DNA of 34,690 nt from an uncultured Flammeovirgaceae bacterium (GCA_913050055.1 CAJXAT010000016.1:1-34690); one strand, 5' to 3'; shown: positions 25,034 to 34,229, counted from the first letter of the stretch. The notes: generated from the sequence alone by a model not told the origin. Numbers and translations are program-made.

Positions 25034-25051
25034 AGGTGATGTAAATTACCT
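25034..25051. terminator. Weak hairpin between convergent glpF and DUF5916 gene
   Basis: AGGTGAT and ATTACCT form a 7-bp stem (one G-U) with a GTAA tetraloop in the 43-bp gap between two convergent genes. No T-run follows, so a terminator role is a guess. Confidence 0.25.
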
Positions 25052-25053
25052 TC

Positions 25054-27291
25054 TTATAGATTTAACCAATAAGTTATTTTAAAAGAAAGGGCCCGATAAT
25101 TCACAGCCCCAATTTGAAAAAAGCCGTCGATTTGGTTGTATGCAAAATAATTATCGGTATAAACCAAATAGATATCTGATACAGGTTTGAACCTCCATTG
25201 AAGTCTCGAATTGATGTTTAGGTTTTCAATCTGGCTGTTGTATTGCACATAGGTAGTCCAAAATAATTTTTTAGTGAATGTGAAATCAAATTTAGGACCG
25301 ATAAGATAGAGCTGACTGGAGTTGTATGGACTAGGTAGCTTAATATTATTATATGTGATGTCTATGGAGGTTGTTCCAAAAGGCTGATACCTATATCCCA
25401 GGGTGCCACTGAAGTTGAGTCTATGTCCATTGAAATATTGACCGGAATTGGTTTTTAATCTAACATTAAGCTTTCTTCTTTCATTGGAAGTCCAGGACGC
25501 TATGATGAAGTTGTAATAATAGGAGTCATTTTCTAGGAGTTCTTGTCCCTCACTACCGCTAGGATCAAAATCAGAGGTGAGTCGGGTAAATTGTTTTCGT
25601 AATCTAAAATCTAATGACGAGGTATTATTAAATTTGATGCGATAGAGGAGATTCATATCCCAATCTAATAAACCTACCGATTGTCTTCCTAAAACATCAA
25701 AATCAATACCTGGACCATGACTTTGAACTTTACTTGATTTTGGGAAATAACTATATCGGATCGTACTGGATAACTGTCGTATATCTGTTCTTTTTACATA
25801 GCCTACTTCTGGATTATAGCCGGTACCTATTTGCTGAGAGAAAATATACCATGTCCAGTTGAGTGTATTATAGGATAAGTAAATCCCCATGGCATGGGCT
25901 TTATCAACTTGAACTTGATCAAAGGAGTGATGAAAAAAAAGATTACCGCTCCATTTATTGTCTGAGGAAAGTAAATTAAAGTCAAGTCCTGCGGTTTGAT
26001 TGGAAGCTACTTTATAACTGCTATCATTAAGGTTAAGTTTGAATGGTTGCTTATTGACAAAAATAAAGTCTAGGTTAGATCTCGTGAGTACTTTTTGTTG
26101 TACGGTGGCTACAGTATAATTGATGCCCGGCTGCTGAATAGAGGCATCACTTGCCCCCTGCATATTCAATAAACCGACACGGGTGTTTTGGGAAACCTTC
26201 CCACTCAATCTGAGTCCATAAGGGATGGGATTTTGTAGGGCTAGGCCGGTAGCGGTATCAGTGGCAATGCCAATTCTTCTTGAAAAGAAAGGTCGGGTAT
26301 TTCGGTTACCATTATTGGCGAAAAGGTCAGCGTTTTCCAGAAAAAATTGTCTTTTTTCTGGAAAAAAAATTTCGAACCGATCAAGGTTGGTCACCTGGTC
26401 ATCTACTTCAACTTGAGAAAAATCTGGATTTACAGTGAGATCTAGATTCAGGCCAGAGCTGATACCATATTTCATATCAAATCCAATGTTTCTTGAATAG
26501 TTAACTTCTTTATTATTAAAAAAATCTTTACTAACTCCTGAGGTGATAAACGGAATTACAGATATGTTGGCTCCCGTTTTCTTGGTGGGGACATCCCAAA
26601 TAAGTTTTTGATTACTTGCCATATTTCCAATGGATAAATTTCTCGGTATATATGACCATGAGGACTTCTCAGTAGTTTTGCTATCTATCCTATAAAAATT
26701 GATATTCCATTCCTTTTGATTTTCATTGTAACGTAACGTGCTGAAAGGAATAGCCATTTCGACCGTCCAGTATCCATCATAAACTTTTGAAGCGCCATCC
26801 CACTTATTATCCCAATCAAAATTATAAGTATCTCTGCCAGAACCTCCATTTGAGATGAAACCTTCCCTTCTGACCCCAAAAGGATTAATTCCAAATATGG
26901 TGCCATTGGTTTTGTCTTGAAAAGGATCAAATATTACAGAAAAGCTATCATTTCCTTCACCGCGAAAATCCCTTCTTAAGGAAGTAGTGACATATTTCCT
27001 GGGCCCCGATGCATTGTATAATTTGGCCCCTATATAGATGTTCTGGTCATCATAGCGGATATACACTACCGTTTGAGCTAGGGCCAAAGAGGTATCTGAA
27101 GGAAAATTTTGCGTAAAATTATAGGCAGAATCACTTTGCTTCCATGCCATTTCATCGAGTATTCCATCTAAAATTATTTTTTCTGAGGTTTTTTTAATGT
27201 TAAGGGTATTTGTTTGGGAAGCGAAATTTTGGGAACTAATCGATTGGACCAGAAATAAGCTGAGAAAGAACTGAAGCGTAATTTTTTTCAT
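25054..27291 (-). CDS. Exported DUF5916 protein with N-terminal CBM9-like domain
   Basis: This 745-residue protein has a signal peptide (MKKITLQFFLSLFLVQSISS, cleavage near SSQ). Residues about 35-210 read as a carbohydrate-binding-module-9-like domain (KIILDGILDEMAWKQSD, DDQNIYIGAKLY, FRGEGNDSFSVIFD, DGYWTVEMAIPFSTLRY). The rest is the DUF5916 region, with SVIPFITSG, LTVNPDFSQVEVDDQV, FPEKRQFFLENADLF and FFSRRIG, and alternating-residue strands that end in an aromatic pattern (SFKITYWLNL), suggesting an outer-membrane beta-barrel. The family is widespread in Bacteroidota; its substrate is unknown and binding of a polymer is only implied. It is convergent with glpF. Confidence 0.9.
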   Translation of the reverse strand: MKKITLQFFLSLFLVQSISSQNFASQTNTLNIKKTSEKIILDGILDEMAWKQSDSAYNFTQNFPSDTSLALAQTVVYIRYDDQNIYIGAKLYNASGPRKYVTTSLRRDFRGEGNDSFSVIFDPFQDKTNGTIFGINPFGVRREGFISNGGSGRDTYNFDWDNKWDGASKVYDGYWTVEMAIPFSTLRYNENQKEWNINFYRIDSKTTEKSSWSYIPRNLSIGNMASNQKLIWDVPTKKTGANISVIPFITSGVSKDFFNNKEVNYSRNIGFDMKYGISSGLNLDLTVNPDFSQVEVDDQVTNLDRFEIFFPEKRQFFLENADLFANNGNRNTRPFFSRRIGIATDTATGLALQNPIPYGLRLSGKVSQNTRVGLLNMQGASDASIQQPGINYTVATVQQKVLTRSNLDFIFVNKQPFKLNLNDSSYKVASNQTAGLDFNLLSSDNKWSGNLFFHHSFDQVQVDKAHAMGIYLSYNTLNWTWYIFSQQIGTGYNPEVGYVKRTDIRQLSSTIRYSYFPKSSKVQSHGPGIDFDVLGRQSVGLLDWDMNLLYRIKFNNTSSLDFRLRKQFTRLTSDFDPSGSEGQELLENDSYYYNFIIASWTSNERRKLNVRLKTNSGQYFNGHRLNFSGTLGYRYQPFGTTSIDITYNNIKLPSPYNSSQLYLIGPKFDFTFTKKLFWTTYVQYNSQIENLNINSRLQWRFKPVSDIYLVYTDNYFAYNQIDGFFQIGAVNYRALSFKITYWLNL

Positions 27292-27297
27292 TCAGCG

Positions 27298-27326
27298 CAA
27301 AACTATTATGGATTGTACAAAAACAA
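27298..27326 (-). promoter_or_regulatory. Possible promoter of the DUF5916 gene
   Basis: On the minus strand TTG (27324-27326), an 18-bp spacer and TAGTTTTG (27298-27305, exact TAnnTTTG). The start site would fall almost on the ATG at 27291, implying a nearly leaderless mRNA, which lowers my confidence. Confidence 0.3.
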
Positions 27327-27372
27327 TGTTCTTTTACATTAACGGCGATGGGTTTTTAAAAGTTGGTTCAGA

Positions 27373-28509
27373 TTAAGGTTTAATATTAATGTCAAGCCTG
27401 ATTTTAGGATGCATTTTTTTGGCATAAATAGCATTTAAAACTTCAAAATTTAACTCAAATGAGCTTAATGATTCAATTGTTTTGACCGACAAGGTGGTGC
27501 TGGTTTGGGGATTTAATTCGATTATTTCCGTTGCGTGATAAAAAGAAAAATCAGATTCGTTATTGAGTAAATAGGTCGCGTCCGAATGATTGAAAATGAC
27601 GACATTAGCAATTTGAGTTTCCTTATTTCCATACATTTGATAATAAGCGGTATCGACAACTAAAGAAGACTCAATTAAAGGAATGAGGTATTTTTCTTGA
27701 CCAATGAGACTATTCTGATACCAGGCGACCGTCCTGCCCTCAAACAAGGCTTCTTTGACACCCAACTCTGAACGTTCTTTTGCGAAAACTAAGGTTACAG
27801 GTCTATGGCCTCCTCCTGGAATATCAAATAGCCAATCAATCAATTCATGAATATCTGAAGTCCCTAAAATGGTTAATTCATGTTCATTGGCTATGATTAG
27901 TGCTTGATCGGCGAAGGTATTTTCGTTAGTTACCTCAACCCCATGAAGTAACCCTTCTTTCATTAATGCTTCATGAATGGGTGATAACTCGGTAATGCCC
28001 TGTGTATTCTGACCTATCCAATTGGGATGGTTCCAAAAGATGAAAGCACCTTGTTTTTTGGCCTCTCGAAAGGTTTCTATATAATCATCATGAACCAGCT
28101 GATTGGCATCTTCGATAAATAAGGCATTGCTGTGCCCAGGGGGTAGATCACGAGTTATTTCTGCCCCATGAATGACAATGAGGTCATAGTTCTTGGCATA
28201 TTCTTTTGCTAATTCGTAAGAACGATTTCGATCCTTGTGGGGTAAATCCTCCCAATGGGGTTGGTATTCGAGATGTTCGGTAAGAGCGATAACATCGACA
28301 CCATCAAAGAGGGCTTCTTTTACCCTAATATCTGGCCATACACTGCCATCAGAAAATACGGTATGCTGATGTAAATCCGAAATAAGGGTTTGATAATTAG
28401 GTAGATCAGGAAATTCTATTTTCCGTTGAGTCTGTGCAGATAGTTTTACTTGTGGGACTATAAAAGAGAAGCAGAAGAAGATTAAAGAGGAGCCTGTGAT
28501 AAGGTTCAT
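27373..28509 (-). CDS. Exported PHP-domain phosphodiesterase (Sb-PDE type)
   Basis: This 378-residue protein starts with a hydrophobic signal segment (LITGSSLIFFCFSFIVP, probable cleavage near SAQ). A PHP metal-hydrolase domain follows: D45-L-H47-Q-H49 in SDLHQHTVFSDG, ALTEHLEY, VIHGAEITRDLP, FWNHPNW, and GTSDIHELIDW. These histidines and acids form the trinuclear metal site of PHP phosphoesterases. The composition resembles the Sb-PDE phosphodiesterases known from organophosphate-degrading Sphingobium. After about residue 260 there is an extra beta-rich C-terminal region. The natural substrate in this organism is unknown; periplasmic phosphate scavenging is plausible. It lies 81 bp upstream of the DUF5916 gene. 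Confidence 0.83.
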   Translation of the reverse strand: MNLITGSSLIFFCFSFIVPQVKLSAQTQRKIEFPDLPNYQTLISDLHQHTVFSDGSVWPDIRVKEALFDGVDVIALTEHLEYQPHWEDLPHKDRNRSYELAKEYAKNYDLIVIHGAEITRDLPPGHSNALFIEDANQLVHDDYIETFREAKKQGAFIFWNHPNWIGQNTQGITELSPIHEALMKEGLLHGVEVTNENTFADQALIIANEHELTILGTSDIHELIDWLFDIPGGGHRPVTLVFAKERSELGVKEALFEGRTVAWYQNSLIGQEKYLIPLIESSLVVDTAYYQMYGNKETQIANVVIFNHSDATYLLNNESDFSFYHATEIIELNPQTSTTLSVKTIESLSSFELNFEVLNAIYAKKMHPKIRLDINIKP

Positions 28510-29118
28510 GATTTTTTGACTTCAAAGAAATTGACCGTAATTTTACATGAGAAAGTTAATGATAAAAAGGGAGTAAAATAGCTTGTTGGATGTATATTTA
28601 TTTTTTAACAGTGGGCCTGGCCAATAATAATTTTCAGCTGTTTATAGGATGTTATTTTTGATCTGAAATTTTCAATGAAGGATAGACATTTGTTCGAGGA
28701 TGATTAGGATTGTGATTAACAATGCGCTCACTCATAGACATCAGAATGTGAGTAGTAAAAGATGGATGGAAAAGAATCTTTTTGTAGGTAAGGCTCTTTA
28801 TTTGGATTTGATTGAACAGAATTTTTAATTCCTATACGAAGTTTCCTGTATCAGAGAAAACCTAAGGAGGCGAGAAATTTTATAGGGATAAGTAAGGATT
28901 GGGGTTGGCCTCTTATCTTGGTGCTTTTTCTTTTCAATGATCTCTTCTAAGAACCTATCAATGTCAGTCAAGCTTGGCTTTTATTGTATGTGAAATGTTG
29001 TTGATTCAAATAGGTCAAATGATCGGAAGCTCTAATATTGTTTGAGATGAAATGGTCAATAGTATTATTGATCGAAGATCTTGCTAGAGTCGGATGGGTC
29101 CAAAAAAAACAAGAACAT
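28510..29118. other. Approximately 600-bp non-coding region
   Basis: No supported gene. There is a 42-codon frame at 28700-28828 and short open stretches on both strands with no recognisable domain. The segment could be a decayed gene or simple spacer. The tRNA-Pro terminator begins at 29119. Confidence 0.4.
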
Positions 29119-29155
29119 AAAAAAAGCCTTCCATTGTTTTAAAATGAAAGACTTT
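29119..29155 (-). terminator. Rho-independent terminator of tRNA-Pro
   Basis: Read on the minus strand, AAAGTCTTTCAT and ATGGAAGGCTTT form a 12-bp stem (with G-U pairs) around a short A-rich loop, followed by a run of T. It begins about 22 bp downstream of the tRNA 3' end. Confidence 0.7.
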
Positions 29156-29176
29156 TGCGATTTTACTCTACTTCTG

Positions 29177-29250
29177 TCGGGGTGGCAGGATTCGAACCTA
29201 CGACCCCCTGGTCCCAAACCAGGTACACTACCGGACTGTGCTACACCCCG
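29177..29250 (-). tRNA. tRNA-Pro (UGG)
   Basis: A full cloverleaf reads on the minus strand. The acceptor stem is CGGGGTG with CACCCCG, discriminator A. The anticodon stem CCTGG/CCAGG encloses TTTGGGA with anticodon TGG at 29214-29216. The T-arm contains GGTTCGAATCC. No CCA is encoded. A strong terminator follows. Confidence 0.96.
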
Positions 29251-29522
29251 AAAATCGCACGCTTAAATTTGTTTTAATCGGGTGTAAATCTAGTTAAATA
29301 ATTAGTATATGAAATCTATAATAACGGAATTTATTAAAAAATAAACCAGTTATTGGTGATACATCAATTTTGAGTGGTATTCCATTTAATATCACTCTTA
29401 AACTTAACTGATGATCAGGATTGATTTAGAATTAAGATAAATGATATGTCATTTGTGAAATGGATTAAAACAATTAAAAAACAGCTAATCCAGCCAGAAT
29501 ATTTACAGTGATCAGTCTAAGA
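29251..29522. other. Spacer between tRNA-Pro and small membrane protein gene
   Basis: AT-rich, 272 bp, no gene seen. It must hold the tRNA-Pro promoter on the minus strand; TAGATTTA (one base off TAnnTTTG) is visible about 40 bp before the tRNA but I could not find a matching -33 element. Confidence 0.3.
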
Positions 29523-29900
29523 TTAAGAGACATAGTCGTTTCTTGATGTCTTCTTTGGAGAAAGAATAGATCGTAATAAACTACCAGTCAAGGAACCAAA
29601 CCCAGTGACTAGGGCTCCAATAAGTGTACTGGCATAAATCAACCAAATTGAGTCCTTCAAATTCACGAGCAGTGCAATTTTTTCTGATAGAAGGGAGTTG
29701 GTAGCATTATCTATTGTAAAGGAGAGATAAAACCATACGAGGCCACCCGCGATGACTCCGCCATTGAAACTATTAAAATTACTTCCCCGAATCAATAAGC
29801 TAATCAGTCCAGCTCCCAAGGCTACGCTCCACCATGAAAAATAAAGAGGGAGTAGATAGGATAGGATACCCATCAGGAAAATTTTGATGATAAATTTCAT
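29523..29900 (-). CDS. Small integral membrane protein, function unknown
   Basis: This 125-residue protein has four hydrophobic helices: residues about 4-20, 26-37, 47-62 and 83-110, the last glycine-rich (STLIGALVTGFGSLTGSLLRS). The C terminus is short, basic and polar. It starts 2 bp after the penicillin-acylase-family gene ends, so it is the second cistron of that operon. I do not recognise the family. The glycine-zipper-like last helix resembles small YccF/DUF-type membrane proteins only in composition. Confidence 0.65.
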   Translation of the reverse strand: MKFIIKIFLMGILSYLLPLYFSWWSVALGAGLISLLIRGSNFNSFNGGVIAGGLVWFYLSFTIDNATNSLLSEKIALLVNLKDSIWLIYASTLIGALVTGFGSLTGSLLRSILSPKKTSRNDYVS

Positions 29901-29902
29901 TC

Positions 29903-32326
29903 TTAGGGTGTTAATTGAATTTCATAGAGAATATCTCCTGCCAGCAATTTATTTTGACCAAATTTCAAATTATAGTATTTCCCTTCAGCCCAGGGTGTGA
30001 TCATATGTCCATACGTCGGATTGCCTGGATTACCCGTTTGGCTACCTGGATAAACCCCGTAAGCATTGATGCCTTGCGGATCCATTTCAACGACCATACG
30101 CCAAGAGGGACCATGATTCTTGCTTGCCGCATTTACAATATTATGATTGCCCCCAACAGAAATATTTTTTGAATGAAATGAGGTGAAGTGACTGATCAGA
30201 TGATTGACCTCAGTTCCCTTAAACTCATTCCAAGAGTGATTCTTGCCATTAATACTTGACCACGCATTAAGAGAATCTACTGCGGTGTTAAAAGCATAAT
30301 TAATTAAATCGGAAGTAGTTTCTTTTTCAGGCGTACTCAGGCGATCCGAAAATCCAACGAGACTATCTGAAATAATTAATTGAGAGGTGGTGTAGATATC
30401 AGGTTTATTGACAGCAAATGACATTGTATCAAATTCATCCCACAATTGATCCCACAAGATATCTGACCATAATTCAAAATTAGTAGGCGCCTTTAAATTA
30501 GGCTGATTAAAATAATCCCAATTTTGTAACTCATCAAAGAATTTATTTTGATCCTTATTGAGTGAGAGCGTATCTAATTGTGACAACAGATAAGGTAAAA
30601 TCTCAGAAGCTGTGTAATTGAAATTATCATTTTGTAAACTCATTAGGTCTTCAGGTTCAATATTTTGCATGGTTATGAGTCGGTCATTCACCCTTCTATT
30701 CCTATAATTTTCAAATTGATGTGAATAAACATAATAAGGATAGGTGGTGCGGTCTACAGGGAATTGATTGGCCGAGCTCAAAAATCCTTGAGGATGATTA
30801 TATCTTTCGAGTCTATGATCAAAGGGAATATATTTTTTCCATTCTGAATCTGGATCGGATCCATCTAAAATAAACTTTCCTTGACCCGAAAATTTTATGG
30901 GAAACTTGCCGGGTAGATTGAGAGCTATATTACCTTTTGTATCACTATATATTATGTTTTGAGGAGGGCCTGAGAAGAAACGGAGTCCCTCAACAAATTC
31001 AAAATAATTATTTGCTTTATTAAAATGAAATAGGGCTTTAAATGTGGTTGATTCGTCATGGGCGATCCAGCGCATGGCTAAATTTACTTTTTCATGATTG
31101 CTCAAATAATCTCGATCATATACAATAGGTCCATGATGCACCCTAATGATGGTATCGATAAAGTTCTCTGCATTTTTAATTACAATTTCCTCAAGAATTT
31201 GTTCTGTTTTGAACCATTGGTTGTTGTACAAATATTCTTTGCGTGAGGCATCTTTGAAGGTTACTGAAAACCAATCTACTTGATCTCGTGGAGAGTTCGT
31301 TACCCCCCATGAAATAGAGTCATTAAAACCAATCAATATGACCGGTGTACCCGGCACGGTTACCCCCATGACATTGATATCAGGACTGGTCAAATGGCTG
31401 GCATACCAAATCGAGGGAGCCGTGAGCTCAAGGTCCGGTTCATTGGCCAATATTGCATGACCTGATTTACTTTTGGTACTGTCTATGGCAAAGTTATTAC
31501 TTCCGTTTAAGGGATTTTGTTTACTAATAGATTCATTGACAATATATTGTGCTTCGAATTTTTCAGGTTTTTGTGGTTGGCTCATGGGTTCGAAATCAAA
31601 ATGAGTATCTCTCGGTATTACGGGGGCTGACGTTCCGTCAGGCTCAGGAAACAAAACATTAAAAAGATCCTCACCAAACATTTTACGAAAGTTGGTATGC
31701 TCTATATCTGCTTCACTCCTGGAAAGTGTACTTGCCAATAGGGCATAAGCCATACATGTTTTTACGGAGGTCCATTTTTCAGGTTCATAGTTGAGTAGTT
31801 TGAATTCAATAGGGTAATCACCTCGAGATAAAGATGCTATATAGGCATTCACTCCATTGGTGTAGGCTGAAATAATGCTGGCATAGTAAGCATCTTTCAT
31901 GAGCCCATCATGAAGTTTTAAGGTCATATCCTTGAGACCCAATCGCCTTTGCAGTCGGTCGTATCCAAGTGCTTTTATACCCACTACTTCTGACAACCTG
32001 CCCATCACTACGCGGGCATAAAAATCCATTTGCCAAAGTCGATGATAAGCGGTTACATAACCTTGAGTCATGTACAAATCTTCAATATTTTTTGCGTTGA
32101 TGTGGGGAATGAGCAACTCATCAAACTGGACGGTCACTGCCTCTTTAAGCTCGATCAATTTAATGGATTGATCCAGACTGATCGCTTCTTTTTCACTATT
32201 TTTCCAAAAACCTTGATGCGGACTTAATAATTTCCCAATTGGAGGGATATTATCAAAAGGCCTATTGAGTAAGGCGATAAAGGAAGTAGTGACCAAGAAA
32301 GAAAGAAAAAAACTTATAAATTTCAC
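29903..32326 (-). CDS. Penicillin-acylase-family Ntn hydrolase
   Basis: This roughly 807-residue N-terminal-nucleophile hydrolase would mature by self-cleavage. The cleavage/nucleophile site is Gly-Ser in NPLNGSNNFAID (Ser about 276 from the start used here), followed by ILANEPDL. HLTSPDINVMGVTVPGTP, WGVTNSPRDQVDWF and a C-terminal VNAASKNHGPSWRMVVEMD block are family-typical. I start it at GTG 32326, so that the N terminus is a signal anchor (KFISFFLSFLVTTSFIALL). An upstream TTG at 32347 lies inside a TAnnTTTG promoter match, so it is unlikely. Substrates in the family include beta-lactams, N-acyl-homoserine lactones and N-acyl amino acids or amides; which applies here is unknown. The location is probably periplasmic. 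Confidence 0.88.
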   Translation of the reverse strand: MKFISFFLSFLVTTSFIALLNRPFDNIPPIGKLLSPHQGFWKNSEKEAISLDQSIKLIELKEAVTVQFDELLIPHINAKNIEDLYMTQGYVTAYHRLWQMDFYARVVMGRLSEVVGIKALGYDRLQRRLGLKDMTLKLHDGLMKDAYYASIISAYTNGVNAYIASLSRGDYPIEFKLLNYEPEKWTSVKTCMAYALLASTLSRSEADIEHTNFRKMFGEDLFNVLFPEPDGTSAPVIPRDTHFDFEPMSQPQKPEKFEAQYIVNESISKQNPLNGSNNFAIDSTKSKSGHAILANEPDLELTAPSIWYASHLTSPDINVMGVTVPGTPVILIGFNDSISWGVTNSPRDQVDWFSVTFKDASRKEYLYNNQWFKTEQILEEIVIKNAENFIDTIIRVHHGPIVYDRDYLSNHEKVNLAMRWIAHDESTTFKALFHFNKANNYFEFVEGLRFFSGPPQNIIYSDTKGNIALNLPGKFPIKFSGQGKFILDGSDPDSEWKKYIPFDHRLERYNHPQGFLSSANQFPVDRTTYPYYVYSHQFENYRNRRVNDRLITMQNIEPEDLMSLQNDNFNYTASEILPYLLSQLDTLSLNKDQNKFFDELQNWDYFNQPNLKAPTNFELWSDILWDQLWDEFDTMSFAVNKPDIYTTSQLIISDSLVGFSDRLSTPEKETTSDLINYAFNTAVDSLNAWSSINGKNHSWNEFKGTEVNHLISHFTSFHSKNISVGGNHNIVNAASKNHGPSWRMVVEMDPQGINAYGVYPGSQTGNPGNPTYGHMITPWAEGKYYNLKFGQNKLLAGDILYEIQLTP

Positions 32327-32344
32327 AAAGTTATTGTCTAGGTT

Positions 32345-32352
32345 CAAATGTA
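32345..32352 (-). promoter_or_regulatory. -7 promoter element of the penicillin-acylase-family gene
   Basis: On the minus strand TACATTTG matches TAnnTTTG exactly, 18 bp upstream of the GTG at 32326. It decides the start: the in-frame TTG at 32345-32347 is part of this box. No clear -33 element. Confidence 0.4.
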
Positions 32353-32431
32353 TGTTTTATTATTTATTCTACCTTATTTTTTTTTAACAAATAACTTCTT
32401 GCAAGTTTAAAAGGAAAGCGATGTTCTTTTT

Positions 32432-33295
32432 TTAAGATCTTTTAAACATTTCTCCTTTACCAACGGGCAGAAAAGCTTCTATTTGGATAGAAAAAAACAG
32501 ATATTGATCGTTATTATTTGAATTTCCTCTACTGAATCCTGCATCCAAGCTTTCCCAGGCTTCTTCATTTTCTAGGAATTGTTCTCTTCTTCGATTTGAT
32601 AACTTAGATTGGATAGAGCTGTTATCCGTAAATGAAGGAAAGCTCCCCGAAACATCATCAAGATAATCTGTGAATGTATATCGATAGGCAAGTTCAAAAT
32701 TAAAGTTAAGGAAAGGCGTAATTTTCATCTTAACCCCTACGCCGGCTGGGATAATGAAAGTAAGGGGATCGTAAGCGACATGTTCGGTTTGATAATCCCT
32801 AAGGGAAAATTTAGCATTGATCTCTTCTCCATTTTCTTGGATCTGAAGATAGGTAAATGGGTCTAAGGTGGTCATTCCAAAACCAAAACTGAGATAGGGG
32901 TCAATTTTCCATCTTTGATCATAGTTACCTGCATAAGGTCGAATAAAAAAAATGCTCTGCATGTTGAGCTCCCAGTTATTTGAAGTGAAGGAGAGGTTTC
33001 GCTCTTTTTCAAAACTACCGTCGGGAGCTTTTTCATCATCCCCACGCAATTGGTAAAATCCTGCAGAAAGTCGAGCACTGAGGTGGCTCCATAATCTTGC
33101 TTCAATGGCCAAGGTGCCATGAGAGAAATCAGTTTGACGCTTGTTTTCAGCATTGAGTTCCCCGATGTACTTGGTTTGTCCAGACCCTACAGCCACACTG
33201 AAATAGCGATCATTGAGCTTCCAAGTCAAAAAGCTTTGACTTTTGACCTGGAGGGAACAAAGTACCAATCCTAAAGAGAAAATGATTTTATTCAT
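32432..33295 (-). CDS. Outer-membrane beta-barrel protein (DUF6089-like)
   Basis: I start at ATG 33295, giving 287 residues that begin with a signal peptide (MNKIIFSLGLVLCSLQVKSQ). A GTG 20 codons further upstream at 33355 would place a second hydrophobic stretch in front and is unlikely. The mature protein has repeated amphipathic strands, such as YFSVAVGSGQTKYIGELN, LSARLSAGFYQLRGDD, YLSFGFGMTTLDPFTYL and FNFELAYRYTFTDYLDDVSG, and ends in a QYLFFSIQIEAFLP strand. This is the pattern of DUF6089 and related Bacteroidota porin-like barrels. Role unknown, perhaps structural or cargo-binding. It follows the penicillin-acylase operon on the same strand but has its own promoter. Confidence 0.75.
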   Translation of the reverse strand: MNKIIFSLGLVLCSLQVKSQSFLTWKLNDRYFSVAVGSGQTKYIGELNAENKRQTDFSHGTLAIEARLWSHLSARLSAGFYQLRGDDEKAPDGSFEKERNLSFTSNNWELNMQSIFFIRPYAGNYDQRWKIDPYLSFGFGMTTLDPFTYLQIQENGEEINAKFSLRDYQTEHVAYDPLTFIIPAGVGVKMKITPFLNFNFELAYRYTFTDYLDDVSGSFPSFTDNSSIQSKLSNRRREQFLENEEAWESLDAGFSRGNSNNNDQYLFFSIQIEAFLPVGKGEMFKRS

Positions 33296-33313
33296 GCAGC
33301 TAAATAACAAAAT

Positions 33314-33345
33314 CAAAAATAATACTAAAAAATGAAGATGAACAA
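33314..33345 (-). promoter_or_regulatory. Putative promoter of the outer-membrane barrel gene
   Basis: On the minus strand TTG (33343-33345), a 21-bp spacer and TATTTTTG (33314-33321, exact TAnnTTTG). The start site would be roughly 14-16 nt before the ATG at 33295, which supports that start. Confidence 0.45.
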
Positions 33346-33509
33346 TTAATCTCACGGACCTTCTGCTTTTTGTTAAAATTTTGATAGATAATTTCCATAT
33401 TATTTAATGACTCTATCGATTTGAAGGAGAGATGTGAATCAACGAAGTTGGCATATTATATTTTAATAGTATGATGTTTTATCCTTATCAATCAAATAAT
33501 CAAAAAATC

Positions 33510-34229
33510 ATGAAAAAGTCAATAATTACATTAATAAGCTGCTTCATAATGATGACCGGTCATACACAGGTCGTCATTATAAGATACCTAAAAGTCGATA
33601 GGGGTATGGAAACCTAATTTAAAGAGGGTGCTAAAAAGAAAACGGGTAATTACAATTCGAAGGAAGGACAAATAAGTTATTTTACCTTTTTAGTGAATAG
33701 TGCCCGTATTCGGGAGAATACTTTCGAGTAAGATACGAGGAGGAGCTGTCAGGTTTTGATAGCAATCACCCCAAGGGAAATGACTATTGGAACGATCTGT
33801 TTGGGGACTTACATACTTCCTATGATGCACAACGCTAGGGCTATGTGAAAATGCATCGCACGTTACGGTTAGTCCATTTGCAAAGCAATTGAGACGTATT
33901 TTAACCTACAACTACAAAGGAACTATGCAGATGCAGATATATTTATGCAAGTATGGTGGTGCGGTTCGGGTTGTAATGGAAATACAGTTAACGTTGTTTT
34001 TGGGCATAAAGATTATGAAGAACAAGCTACAGACAATAGCGAGGAATGGGTGAAAGTTGTAGAAAAATAAAATGAAATGTTTGGAGAGGATGCTTATGAA
34101 GAAGATATTCAGACTTTTGAGGTGTCACTCGAAATATATGGAAGAAGTAGTTACAGTATGTCTTTTCAACCAGAAATGAGCTCACCAGAAAACATGTCTT
34201 CTTTGGAAGAACTCAATACTAATAATTGA
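33510..34229 (+). pseudogene. Decayed secreted-protein gene
   Basis: The ATG at 33510 starts a signal-like peptide (MKKSIITLISCFIMMTGHTQ), but the frame ends at TAA 33615. Past it, protein-like sequence continues through at least three frame changes and more stops. Frame A resumes to TAA 33729; frame B from about 33710 reads GEYFRVRYEEELSGFDSN and stops at TAG 33836; frame C covers about 33841-33890 (ENASHVTVSPFAKQ). Frame A again from 33882 reads YFNLQLQRNYADADIFMQ then WWCGSGCNGNT, with a stop at 34068, and ends at TGA 34227. The pieces are collinear and would make one protein of about 235 residues. The opening YLKVDRGMETEFKE text recalls small dimeric alpha/beta-barrel proteins, but I cannot name the family. 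Base composition matches its neighbours. Confidence 0.7.

Noticed and set aside
28700-28828. 42-codon ORF (MIRIVINNALTHRHQNVSSK...)
   Set aside because: No recognisable family, no promoter or coupling, and similar short frames are expected by chance.
29081-29266. 61-codon frame on the plus strand ending in a WQDSNLRPPGPKPGT-type peptide
   Set aside because: It is the antisense translation of tRNA-Pro, a well-known spurious protein, and overlaps the tRNA fully.
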